A stretch of DNA of 64,000 bases from Acidobacteriota bacterium (lineage in GTDB: Bacteria > Acidobacteriota > Terriglobia > UBA7540). Positions within the stretch are counted from its first letter, which is position 1. Each line of letters starts with the position of its first letter. Under the pieces are notes generated by a model. It saw only the letters and a program-made list of their open reading frames with translations. It had not been told where the DNA came from and searched no databases. This document shows, piece by piece, positions 19,143 to 27,271 of the stretch. The position numbers and the translations under genes are program-made. The DNA lies in assembly GCA_023474345.1 (NCBI GenBank), contig JAMCXS010000027.1, positions 1 through 64,000 of the forward strand. The letters are read 5' to 3'.

Positions 19143-20018
19143 TCAGGTTGCTCGTAAGATCGATTTTGAATCTTGCAAGGATTTGGCTACGTAGCTTGAG
19201 AAAGCTTCCGCGAGTCGCCGGGTGATGGGGCCGCGCACATGCGGGAGTTCACGCGCTTCGATTTGGGAAACAGGTTGGACTTCCCGTGTTGTCGAGGTGA
19301 TGAAGACTTCATCGGCAGCCAGAAGATCTTGAAGCGTCAAAGGAGTTTCCCTGAGGCGCAACCCAACTTCGCCCGCGATTTCCAGCAGCACGCTTCGCGT
19401 GACCCCTGAAAGGCACCCTGATGACAGGGGCGGTGTCGCCACTTCCTCGCCTCGCACGCAAAAAATATTCGCCGCCGTGCACTCCGCCACTTCGCCGCGC
19501 TCGTTGAGCAGAATCACTTCGTCAAAAGCGCGGCGCAACGTTTGGTCGAGGGACCAGACGTTTCCGAGCCAGGATGTCACTTTCACTCCCGCGAGCGGAC
19601 TTGCAGCATAACGGCCGTGCTCGGCGACCGCCAGGCGCGCAACTCCTTTGCGTTGCAACAGATCAGCGGTGTAAATGATCGAATCCACATTGGGCATGGG
19701 CTCGTCGCTTACCCAGTAACCGATCTGGTTGTAAATAAAATAGATCCGCGCGCACCCTTGGTCGACATGGTTGGCTTCAATCAAATCGAAAAGCCGCTGC
19801 TGGGTGGTTTCAGCTTTGTACTCCAGCGGAAGCTTAATGCGCTCCGCGTCGGTCGAAAGGCGCTTCCAATGACGGTCGAAGGCAAAAGGATGACCGTCAT
19901 AAATCCGTATCGTTGTAAACAGCCCCCAGCCGTTCAAAAGTCCCGCTTGCCCCGGCGAGAGGCGCACCTTTTCCAGCGGGATGATATGGTCGTTATGACA
20001 AGCGTATTTGTGTAACAT
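19143..20018 (-). CDS. Class IV (branched-chain-type) aminotransferase
   Basis: PLP enzyme of 291 aa of fold type IV. It opens with IIPLEKVRLSPGQAGLLNGWGLFTTIRIYDG, matching the entry of IlvE, D-amino-acid aminotransferase and aminodeoxychorismate lyase. The Schiff-base lysine is in VKVTSWLGN. It is followed by EVILLNERGEVAECTAANIFCV and SGCLSGVTRSVLLE, the PLP-phosphate-binding signature with Thr. EVFITSTTREVQPV near the C-terminus completes the family pattern. Within the family the exact role (branched-chain aminotransferase, PabC-like lyase, or D-amino acid transaminase) cannot be decided from motifs. Confidence 0.85.
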   Translation of the reverse strand: MLHKYACHNDHIIPLEKVRLSPGQAGLLNGWGLFTTIRIYDGHPFAFDRHWKRLSTDAERIKLPLEYKAETTQQRLFDLIEANHVDQGCARIYFIYNQIGYWVSDEPMPNVDSIIYTADLLQRKGVARLAVAEHGRYAASPLAGVKVTSWLGNVWSLDQTLRRAFDEVILLNERGEVAECTAANIFCVRGEEVATPPLSSGCLSGVTRSVLLEIAGEVGLRLRETPLTLQDLLAADEVFITSTTREVQPVSQIEARELPHVRGPITRRLAEAFSSYVAKSLQDSKSILRAT

Positions 20019-20276
20019 GGTGTCCTAACCTGCTATGGCGTTGGTTCCCGTATGTGAGCACAATATTGATCTCTTAGCCGGGGAAGTGTCAAGTAAGGCT
20101 GGAGAGTTCTTTCCCGGCAGTGTAGTTGAGCTCCAATTCATAAGCTTCCGGATTTGTGCCGATCTATCATTTTACATTCCTTGCGAGCTTATACTATGTT
20201 TCAGGATTAACGGTGAATGAATAAGAACTCCAGCATGTCTCATAGGTCTGGTTTTTCAACTGTCGGAGAGCCGGGA

Positions 20277-20861
20277 ATGAAGATCGGGGTGATTTCAGAC
20301 ACGCATGGGTACGTTGATCCGCAACTGGTGAAAGTCCTGGCGGGCGTTGACGCCATTCTCCACGCCGGAGACGTCGGGACGGAAGCGGTCCTGAACGATC
20401 TGGAGTGCCTGGCCAGAGTATACGCGGTCCGAGGGAATGTAGACCCGGCTGAGATAAGTTTGCCTCCTTCCTTAGCCGTGCAGTTTCAGAATCTCCGCGT
20501 TGAGCTCCAGCACCAGTTATCGATACCGCAGCAAGAACTGGAGAACTGGGCGGATGGTGCATTGCTCCAGAGGCTGAATCCGGAGCGGTGCGCCCAATTC
20601 CTCAAGAGTTTTGATCCTGCCACCGAGGTGGTAGTATTTGGACATAGCCATTGTCCTTGCTTGTTCACCATCGGGCATCGACTGTTTTTCAACCCGGGCA
20701 GTTCCGGGGCCAGAAGGTTTCGCTTGCCCCGCTGTTGTGGGATACTTGAGCTCTTCCCTCGCGGTGTCCGAGGGTCGATAATAGGGCTGGAGGGGCAAAA
20801 CGAGAATCTGCCAAAGAGTATCTGGTTGCCCCTTGGAGAGTACGGCTTATGTCCAAGCTGA
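20277..20861 (+). CDS. YfcE/MJ0936-type metallophosphoesterase
   Basis: Protein of 194 aa beginning MKIGVISDTHGY (ATG 20277, GGAG about 9 bases upstream; an ATG at 20217 would add 20 unrelated residues). Calcineurin-like motifs follow in order: SDTHG, ILHAGDVG, VRGNVD, VVFGHSHCP and FFNPGSSGARR. Members hydrolyse phosphodiesters with Mn2+ or Ni2+; natural substrates are poorly known. The middle part differs from the standard PL..L....HG block: RVELQHQLSIPQQELENWADGA stands where a conserved GxxxxxxHG would be expected. A 31-aa membrane peptide overlaps its 3' end. Confidence 0.85.
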   Translation: MKIGVISDTHGYVDPQLVKVLAGVDAILHAGDVGTEAVLNDLECLARVYAVRGNVDPAEISLPPSLAVQFQNLRVELQHQLSIPQQELENWADGALLQRLNPERCAQFLKSFDPATEVVVFGHSHCPCLFTIGHRLFFNPGSSGARRFRLPRCCGILELFPRGVRGSIIGLEGQNENLPKSIWLPLGEYGLCPS

Positions 20862-20944
20862 AGAAAATCAAACGAGTCTTGGAGATCACGGCGACAGTGA
20901 TCGCTGTCGCCATTGTGGTGATCGAAAAATTCGAGAAAGCTTAA
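20849..20944 (+). CDS. 31-aa single-span membrane peptide
   Basis: ATG 20849 lies inside the 3' end of the metallophosphoesterase gene (13-base overlap), with GGAGAG about 8 to 10 bases upstream. The peptide has a basic start (MSKLKKIKR), one hydrophobic helix (ITATVIAVAIVVI) and a charged end (EKFEKA). The clean amphipathic design, ribosome site and overlap with the upstream stop suggest a real short membrane protein. I do not know its family or role. Confidence 0.5.
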   Translation: MSKLKKIKRVLEITATVIAVAIVVIEKFEKA

Positions 20945-20986
20945 CGTCAAGGGAAGCCTCTGGTGGCAAAAGACTCGGAACCAACG

Positions 20987-22435
20987 TTACAGTTTGGCCG
21001 GCGCGGAGCTGCTCAGATGCTCCGCAGCCCGGAGGAGTCTCCCAACCGTTCGTTGCCGTCCCAGCAGCGCCATGACCTCAAACAAGCCCGGCGCAACCGC
21101 CTGCCCGGTCAGAGCAACCCGAGCCGCGTTGATCAGTAAGCCCGCCTTGATTCCTTTTTCTTCCGCCAACTTTCTTAGACATTCTTCGGTCTGCGCGATA
21201 TCGAATGCTTCCACGCTTTCAAGCCTTTCGGCCAGTTGCCGGAGAAGATCGTGAAGGGCGGGATCTTTCCAGAATTTTTTCCGGGCATCGGCGGCATATT
21301 CAAAATCGTCGCTAAAGAATGCACGGCCACCCTGCGAGAAATCCTTCAACGTGCGGGCGCGCGTCTGGAGCAGGGCCACGGTTTTCTGGAAGGACTCGCC
21401 CGGCAAAAACGTTGCGGCTTGAACGCCCGCCGCCTCCAATTCGGCTTCGACTAAGGGCTGCAGACGGTCCAGGCTAAGGCTCCGCAGGTATTGGCTGTTC
21501 ATCCAGGCAAGCTTTTCAGGATCAAAGACCGCGTTAGATTTGGACACGGCCGCGAGATCGAACTCACGGACCATTGCTTCGGGAGGAAAAATTTCTTCCC
21601 CGCCTGGGGGCGTCCACCCCAGCAGGGCAAGAAAGTTGACGAGAGCTTCAGGGAGGATGCCCTGGTCACGATAGGCGCCGACGGAAGTTGCGCCGTGGCG
21701 CTTGGAGAGCCGCTGGCGGTCCGGGCCAAGAATTAAGGGCAGATGGGCAAAAACGGGCGTATTCGCGCCGAGAGCGTTATACACGAGAATTTGCTTCGGG
21801 GTGTTGGAAAGGTGGTCAGCGCCGCGAATGACGTGGGTGATGAGCATGTCCACGTCGTCGGCTACAACGCTCAAGTGGTAAGTCGGCTGGCCGTCCGAGC
21901 GCAGCAGGACGAAGTCTTCGATTTCCTGATTTTCCACCTTAATGGCGCCGAAAACCCGGTCCTCGAAGCTTGTTTCTCCAGTCTCGGGAACACGGAAGCG
22001 GAGCACGTAAGGGATTTTTTCAGCGAGCCGTTTTTGCCGTTCCGGCTCGGGGAGATTTCGGCACGTTCGGTCGTATTTCCAGGGGCGGCCGGAACCGACG
22101 CGGGAGCGCTTCAACTGAAGCTCTTCGGGAGTGCAGAAACAGGGATAGGCGTGGCCCACACGTTCAAGCTCGCGGGCCACAGCGCGGTAGCGGTCCAGGC
22201 GGTCGGACTGATGGAACGGTCCTTCGTCCCAGTTGAGCCCTAGCCACTTGAGGCTATCCAGGATGGCCGCCGTGAGCTCGGGCTTGGAGCGGTCGGCGTC
22301 GGTATCTTCAATCCTCAGGATAAAAGTGCCTTCTTGATGCCGCGCAAACAGCCAGTTGTAAAGCGCAGTGCGTGCCCCTCCGACGTGGAGATAACCGGTG
22401 GGCGAGGGTGCAAATCGAACACGAATCTCAGCCAT
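20987..22435 (-). CDS. gltX: Glutamate--tRNA ligase
   Basis: Class I aminoacyl-tRNA synthetase of 482 aa, charging tRNA-Glu (and possibly tRNA-Gln in organisms with the amidotransferase route). The N-terminus has RFAPSPTGYLHVGGARTALYNW, where HVGG is the HIGH signature. FILRIEDTDADRS follows, then the LSKRHGATSV signature (KMSKS equivalent) at about residue 240. The C-terminal helical anticodon-binding domain ends with LRAAEHLSS. Length and motif order are normal. It is convergent with the 31-aa peptide gene. thiO follows upstream in the same orientation with about 150 bases between. Confidence 0.97.
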   Translation of the reverse strand: MAEIRVRFAPSPTGYLHVGGARTALYNWLFARHQEGTFILRIEDTDADRSKPELTAAILDSLKWLGLNWDEGPFHQSDRLDRYRAVARELERVGHAYPCFCTPEELQLKRSRVGSGRPWKYDRTCRNLPEPERQKRLAEKIPYVLRFRVPETGETSFEDRVFGAIKVENQEIEDFVLLRSDGQPTYHLSVVADDVDMLITHVIRGADHLSNTPKQILVYNALGANTPVFAHLPLILGPDRQRLSKRHGATSVGAYRDQGILPEALVNFLALLGWTPPGGEEIFPPEAMVREFDLAAVSKSNAVFDPEKLAWMNSQYLRSLSLDRLQPLVEAELEAAGVQAATFLPGESFQKTVALLQTRARTLKDFSQGGRAFFSDDFEYAADARKKFWKDPALHDLLRQLAERLESVEAFDIAQTEECLRKLAEEKGIKAGLLINAARVALTGQAVAPGLFEVMALLGRQRTVGRLLRAAEHLSSSAPAKL

Positions 22436-22586
22436 AATTCATTGGTGAGCGATGGCAGCCCAGTCATTCATATCGAGCCGCCGTCGCCCAGTCAAATCAT
22501 CCATCCTAAGCGATTTCGAGAGAGAACGCGAGTGGAACCGGCGCCGCGCGGGATCCCTCCCAATGCCGAAACTTGAACATGATGCT

Positions 22587-23735
22587 TCAATTGCTCTTGA
22601 ACCGTCCGGGAGAGTAGGTTTCCAGAGGAAAAGAGGAAGAACCGGTCAGAAGCAGTTCGGAAATCAACTTGGCCGTCACGGGCGCCAGCAGAATTCCATT
22701 GCGGAAATGGCCGGTGGCAAAGACCAGGTTCTTCGGTTCTCCATAGCCCAGAATGGGGTAATGATCTTTTGTGTCGGGCCTCAGGCCGGACCACGCGCGG
22801 CGAAACGCAGCCTTCTTGAGCAAAGGAGCGATGCGGGAAACCCCCTGCATGATGGATTCAAGTCCCTCCGCCGTGACGGCTTTTTCGTAACCGATGTATT
22901 CCGCCGTCGTTCCCGCGACCACCGTTCTGCCGCCGCGAGGAACAACGTAATGAATCCCGGAGCGGACGACGCAGGGCAATTCCTCGCGGGTCTCAAACTC
23001 AATCATCTGGCCGTGGCAGGGTTCCATTTCTAAATTCAGCCCCAAAGTGGCCGCCAAGGCCTTGGACCAGCATCCCGCAGCCAGCACAAAGTTGTGGGCG
23101 GAAAATGTCAAAGCACTACCTTTCTGATCCGCCGTTGCCTGGACACTTTCCACGCGGCCGCCCTGAACCTCAAAGGTTGTTGCGGTGGTTTTCCAATGGA
23201 ACTCCACGCCCGCCTTCTCACCGGCTTTAATTAGGGCGTGAGCCAGCCGCACGTTATCCAGCCAGTGATCTCCGTCAACCAGGAGAGCGAGCTTGATTTG
23301 GGGTGAAAGACCCGCGACGCGCTTCCGAGCCATCTCGCCCGTCAGACGCTCGAGAGGCAAGCCCAATCGGGTTTGATTCGTGTAAATGTGATCGAGTTCT
23401 TCACACTCGTGCTCGTCGATGGCGACGAGGAGTGTGCCGTCGCGCCGGTAATTCACGCGCTCTCCGCTCAAATCCTCGACCTCCGTGACGAAGTCCTGGT
23501 AAAGGTCGCGACTGGCCGTGCAAAGCTCGAAGAAAGGATCAGGTTCGAGCATTTCGCCTTGCGGGGCGATCATGCCGGCCGCGGCCCCGCTGGCTTCCGC
23601 ACCGGGTTCCGCGCGGTCAATCACTGAAACCTTCACTCCGGATCGCGCGAGGCGCAGGGCAATCGCGCTGCCGATAATTCCGCCGCCTATAATCACCACA
23701 TCTGCTGTCTTTGTTGAACTTAGCGTTTGCGCCAT
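22587..23735 (-). CDS. thiO: Glycine oxidase ThiO (FAD-dependent oxidoreductase)
   Basis: Protein of 382 aa of the DadA/ThiO family. The FAD-binding dinucleotide motif VVIIGGGIIGSAIALRLARSG is at about residues 14-34. AEASGAAAGMIAPQGE follows, the ThiO-typical flavin contact. The C-terminus has GLRPDTKDHYPILG and LVFATGHFRNGILLAPVTAKLI. ThiO oxidises glycine to iminoglycine for the thiazole moiety of thiamine in aerobic bacteria. No other thiamine genes are nearby, so the assignment rests on family motifs alone; another amino-acid oxidase of this family is possible. Confidence 0.85.
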   Translation of the reverse strand: MAQTLSSTKTADVVIIGGGIIGSAIALRLARSGVKVSVIDRAEPGAEASGAAAGMIAPQGEMLEPDPFFELCTASRDLYQDFVTEVEDLSGERVNYRRDGTLLVAIDEHECEELDHIYTNQTRLGLPLERLTGEMARKRVAGLSPQIKLALLVDGDHWLDNVRLAHALIKAGEKAGVEFHWKTTATTFEVQGGRVESVQATADQKGSALTFSAHNFVLAAGCWSKALAATLGLNLEMEPCHGQMIEFETREELPCVVRSGIHYVVPRGGRTVVAGTTAEYIGYEKAVTAEGLESIMQGVSRIAPLLKKAAFRRAWSGLRPDTKDHYPILGYGEPKNLVFATGHFRNGILLAPVTAKLISELLLTGSSSFPLETYSPGRFKSN

Positions 23736-23912
23736 TCGTACTGTTCTTCCTCCATTCCACCGCCCCAGCGGGCTGAAAATTGCAAATCAATGCATCAAGC
23801 CATTTAAGAGTGTAACTCTTCATTCGAAATAACGCGGCATTCAAAGTGGCGGCTTCATGACCGGGAGGCAGATCCGGAAGGGAAGAGGCATGCCTTCGTA
23901 AAGCGCATCGCG

Positions 23913-24058
23913 TTTAGCTTCGTTTTCGGTTCGTTTTTTTAACCATCCTTTATTTTCAACAACTTGGCTAGCTTCGTTTTAGCTTCGTTTTCGGTTCGTT
24001 TTGCCCGTTTTCGAAACGCCTACCCTTTGTTTTCAACAACTTCCTAGCTTCGTTTGGC
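23913..24058. repeat. Imperfect tandem repeat, about 2 units of 65-80 bp
   Basis: The block TTAGCTTCGTTTTCGGTTCG occurs at about 23914 and again at about 23979. TTTTCAACAACTT followed by CTAGCTTCG occurs at about 23953 and again at about 24031. The two units differ in the central GC-rich filler and contain further partial copies of AGCTTCGTTT. On the minus strand it reads as a Lys/Asn/Glu-rich pseudo-peptide, which is not a gene. Confidence 0.75.
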
Positions 24059-24825
24059 CAAAAAAAGAATTCTTTTTTTTCTGCATTTTTGCGCGATCTT
24101 GAGTCTATCTCATTCATTGTTAGCGATTTATCTGTATTCCAAGGCTCGCATAATCGCTTGTACATTTCCCGTTCCACGTTTACGCCATCGCGTAAGTGCC
24201 CGAATATCAATCAATTGCTGCCAGCAGTTTTTGCCACCCCTCCGCAAACCATTGCGGGCCATCTATCATCGCACGCCAAGAGCCACTTCCTCGCGGCCTG
24301 GGGGTTGTAGGGACGCCCCGGCAGCGCGTCTGAGACGTTCCAGCGGAATGTCTCTACGGGGACAGCAGAACCATTGGGCACACCACAGGCGGCGGTGGTG
24401 ACACCGCCGCTACAGCGCCCAAAAGAAGACTAGCACGATAGCCGATGAGTGTCAAGAACATTCTGCAGCGGAGCGCGGGCGGCGGTTCATCCCGGCTACC
24501 GGGAACACAATTCCAAGCGTGGCGCCTCCAGCGCCTTTTCCGAACGTAAGAACTTTATTCCCGCCTTGAATTCCGAGTTCCTGATTCACCGATCACCAAT
24601 TACAGATTTCAAATTGCAGATGCCTATGCATCAACTACTAAGAAGTCGTAACTTGTAATTTGCGATTTATTTTTCCCAGCCCCCGCCCTCTGACGCGTGA
24701 GTTCGATTGCATTTCACCCGCCTGGGATGTATACAGTTGGGGTTTTTAGTTTTGCCGTGGCCGGTTCCCGTACACATTGCGGAAAACGCAATGCGCCAGC
24801 CCGCTATGCCAGTTGGCGAAACTAG

Positions 24826-24845
24826 GGGCGATTCACGAATCGCCC
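24826..24845. repeat. Short inverted repeat
   Basis: GGGCGATTC and GAATCGCCC face each other across two bases, a 9-bp perfect stem. It lies about 30 bases from a longer, differently sequenced palindrome (24873-24894), forming a pair typical of dispersed intergenic repeat elements. Confidence 0.7.
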
Positions 24846-24872
24846 GGGCGAGGGATTCGGCGAATGCTCCAG

Positions 24873-24894
24873 GGGGCAATTCATGAATTGCCCC
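24873..24894. repeat. Perfect 22-bp palindrome
   Basis: GGGGCAATTCA is followed immediately by its exact reverse complement TGAATTGCCCC, and the next bases (TACG) extend a TAGGGG...CCCCTA-like symmetry imperfectly. No neighbouring gene start is near enough to call it an operator; a dispersed repeat is more likely. Confidence 0.75.
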
Positions 24895-25027
24895 TACGAT
24901 CAAAATGGATCTTGGTTTGGTAGGGACGCCTCGCTGAGACGTCTTTGGAAGGCTGGAACCGGCAGCCTCAGGCAGCGGCAAGAGCGTTTTGCTGCGTTCG
25001 AGGTCATCGGATTGAGAGGAGGGTCAG

Positions 25028-26614
25028 ATGAACAGGCGAACCTTTTTGGCGGCGGTGACTGTTGGTAGCCAGACGGCAGGAAAACTAGTCGCCGGGGACG
25101 ACGCGGCCAGCCGCCCGCAAAGCCCTGCGCCCCGGTCCGAGTCCCTGCAGCCGGACCTGTACCGTCGCAGGATGTGGTATGCCGGCGGGCCGAACGCTTC
25201 CGACTCGAACGCTGGAACGGCGCAGCGGCCGGTGAAGACCGTCGCGAAAGCGGTTTCGCTTGCCAGGCCTGGAGACGTGGTGATTTTTGCGCCCGGAGTT
25301 TATCCCTGCCTGAGTGTGAAAGTTCCGGATGGCGCCGAGGACCTGCCGATTATTCTGCGGTCGGACGGCAGGGGAAAGGCCATTTTCATAAACGACGGCA
25401 CGCAAGAGCTTCTGCTGCCGGGATGGTACAACACGATCGACGGCCTGGAGTTTCACATGACTTCCAGCCAGCCCAAAGGGCACGCAATCCAAATCGAGCG
25501 GAAGCGGCACGTCATCATCCGCAATTGCCGTTTTTACGCCTGCCGGATGGGCGTGATCGCATTCAGCACGCACTATCTGCGCATTACGAATTGCGAGATG
25601 GCTTACTCGGGAGTCTGCGGGATTGACCTTGTCGGATCTGGAAGGGACATCCATGGCCAGTGGGACCCGGCAGACGAAAACAGATACGTGGAAATCCGGA
25701 ACTGCTATCTGCATGACGCCGGATGGGGCGTTGCCGGCACCGAAGGACACGGGATCAACGTCGCCGGGGCGATGGAATTCCTCTCGATTGAGAATTGCCA
25801 GATCGACAACAATTCCGGCGACGGCATCCTCTATGAGGACTGGGCCATCCACGCCACAGCGCGGTACAACGTGATTCGAGGGACGGGAATTGCCGCCGTC
25901 TGGATCGACAACGCCACGATGAACATTTTTGAGAGCAATTACCTGGAAGCCAATAACGTGGCGGTCTGGCTCTCCGGGGAAGAGAGCAGCAACAGGCACC
26001 TGGACGACTTTATCGCCATCCGCAACAACATTATCGTCCACAACGACTGGTCCGCCATCAGCCCCTCTGTTTACGGAAGGCAGACATTACTTATAACTTC
26101 TAATACTCGCGACGTCTATTTTGACAACAACACCGTGGCGTTCAACAACAGCAAGCGGGTGGTCGGCTTTGAGAACCGTCCCCCCTGGAACCAACTCACC
26201 AGTATTTGGTTCCGTAACAATATATTCTGGGAGAATACCGGACCGGTGGGCGCCGATCCTGGCCTGGACATTAACCAGTTTCACTTTGTGAACAACCTTT
26301 GGGATAAACCGTACCCGGGGGATCGGGAAGCCAAAGTCGGGAACCCGCTTTTTGTTGATCCGAACGCGCACAACCCGGAGGGTTACAAGCTTCAGGCCGG
26401 CTCCGCCGCCCGAGGCCAGGGCATGCTCCTTTATGAGAACCCGGTGGACTTCTGGAACGGCTTCCGGCCGCATCTGTCAAAGAGCAAAAAGTATGACATC
26501 GGCGCCCATCAATATGGGACGAGAGGCGCTGCGCACATCGGGCTGGATCTCGCTACGTTCCCGTATGAAGTGCCACCCTTCAAGCTGCAATTCAAAGCCA
26601 AACCGAAGTTATAA
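25028..26614 (+). CDS. Tat-exported right-handed parallel beta-helix protein
   Basis: Protein of 528 aa starting at ATG 25028 with GGAGG 7 bases upstream. The N-terminus MNRRTFLAAVTVGSQTAGK is a twin-arginine signal. Then WYAGGPNASDSNAGTAQRPVKTVAKAVSLARPGDVVIFAPGVY, the usual entry of extracellular beta-helix enzymes, leads into rungs such as RHVIIRNCRFYACRMG, RYVEIRNCYLHDAGWG, SIENCQIDNNSGDGIL and FIAIRNNIIVHNDW. The C-terminus has NPLFVDPNAHNPEGYKLQAGSAARGQG, as in the beta-helix protein at 3727-5859. Predicted polysaccharide lyase, hydrolase or binding protein outside the cytoplasm; no catalytic residues can be assigned with confidence. Confidence 0.85.
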   Translation: MNRRTFLAAVTVGSQTAGKLVAGDDAASRPQSPAPRSESLQPDLYRRRMWYAGGPNASDSNAGTAQRPVKTVAKAVSLARPGDVVIFAPGVYPCLSVKVPDGAEDLPIILRSDGRGKAIFINDGTQELLLPGWYNTIDGLEFHMTSSQPKGHAIQIERKRHVIIRNCRFYACRMGVIAFSTHYLRITNCEMAYSGVCGIDLVGSGRDIHGQWDPADENRYVEIRNCYLHDAGWGVAGTEGHGINVAGAMEFLSIENCQIDNNSGDGILYEDWAIHATARYNVIRGTGIAAVWIDNATMNIFESNYLEANNVAVWLSGEESSNRHLDDFIAIRNNIIVHNDWSAISPSVYGRQTLLITSNTRDVYFDNNTVAFNNSKRVVGFENRPPWNQLTSIWFRNNIFWENTGPVGADPGLDINQFHFVNNLWDKPYPGDREAKVGNPLFVDPNAHNPEGYKLQAGSAARGQGMLLYENPVDFWNGFRPHLSKSKKYDIGAHQYGTRGAAHIGLDLATFPYEVPPFKLQFKAKPKL

Positions 26615-27271
26615 TGCGCTCTGAGTCAACTTTGATTGCCTGCTCGTGCGGGGTTGGCCTGCTGGCGGCAAGCATTGATTTCTACGGTTGTTTCCAAACC
26701 GATTTTCTGAAACCTTGGTGGCGCACACCGGCATCCAAGAGTTGTGGGCAGCCTTCGACTCCGCTACTTGAATCTGCTGATGGCCTTGCTTGTCGCCATC
26801 ACCTTGAGCCTTCCGGTTCGCACGGAGGTGTGCGGCGCAGTTCCCATCAACCCGGTTTACGCGCAATCGAGGCAGGCTCAGGCGCGTTCCGACCGGGGCG
26901 CGATTCCAGGTCCGGCTCATACGCCGCTATGCCAATTGCGAATCCGTGGGTTCGTTGCAAGTGTTCCTGAACCACCCCAGCATTCACTCAGGTGGACATC
27001 AGCGCCGCTCGAAAGGCTTGCGATTTATTTGCTGCCTCCCACTCGAACGGCGGCAATGCACGTGATCGCGATCTCTCCACCAGGCGCTTCCCCGCCACTG
27101 TTAACCGTCCTGCGACTCTGATCTTTATCCCGAATTCCGACCTCAAACCGTACTGCCCTTGCGGTTCACGCCGGCGCGTATAGGGGGCTGCATTTAGGGA
27201 GTGCGGCAACGGGTGTTCCGGGGATTTCAAGCACAAGTTTGAATCAAAAAATTAAAAAGATCGGAGATACC
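26615..27271. other. Intergenic stretch without supported gene
   Basis: About 650 bases between the beta-helix and beta-propeller genes. Frames at 26614-26970, 26744-27121 and on the opposite strand are composition-driven and have no recognisable motifs or ribosome sites. The GGAG before 27272 belongs to the next gene. Confidence 0.5.

Larger units (their letters stand above)
23736..25027. other. 1.3-kb intergenic region rich in short repeats
   Basis: No gene can be supported here. The region holds a partly duplicated AT-rich tandem repeat (23913-24058), a pair of GTAGGGACGCC...GAGACGT-type elements (24307-24340 and 24920-24942) and two short palindromes (24826-24845, 24873-24894). Weak frames on either strand are rich in simple composition and run through the repeats. 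Confidence 0.6.

Noticed and set aside
23968-24210. 80-codon Lys/Asn/Glu-rich minus-strand frame
   Set aside because: It is the translation of the imperfect tandem repeat, not a conserved protein.
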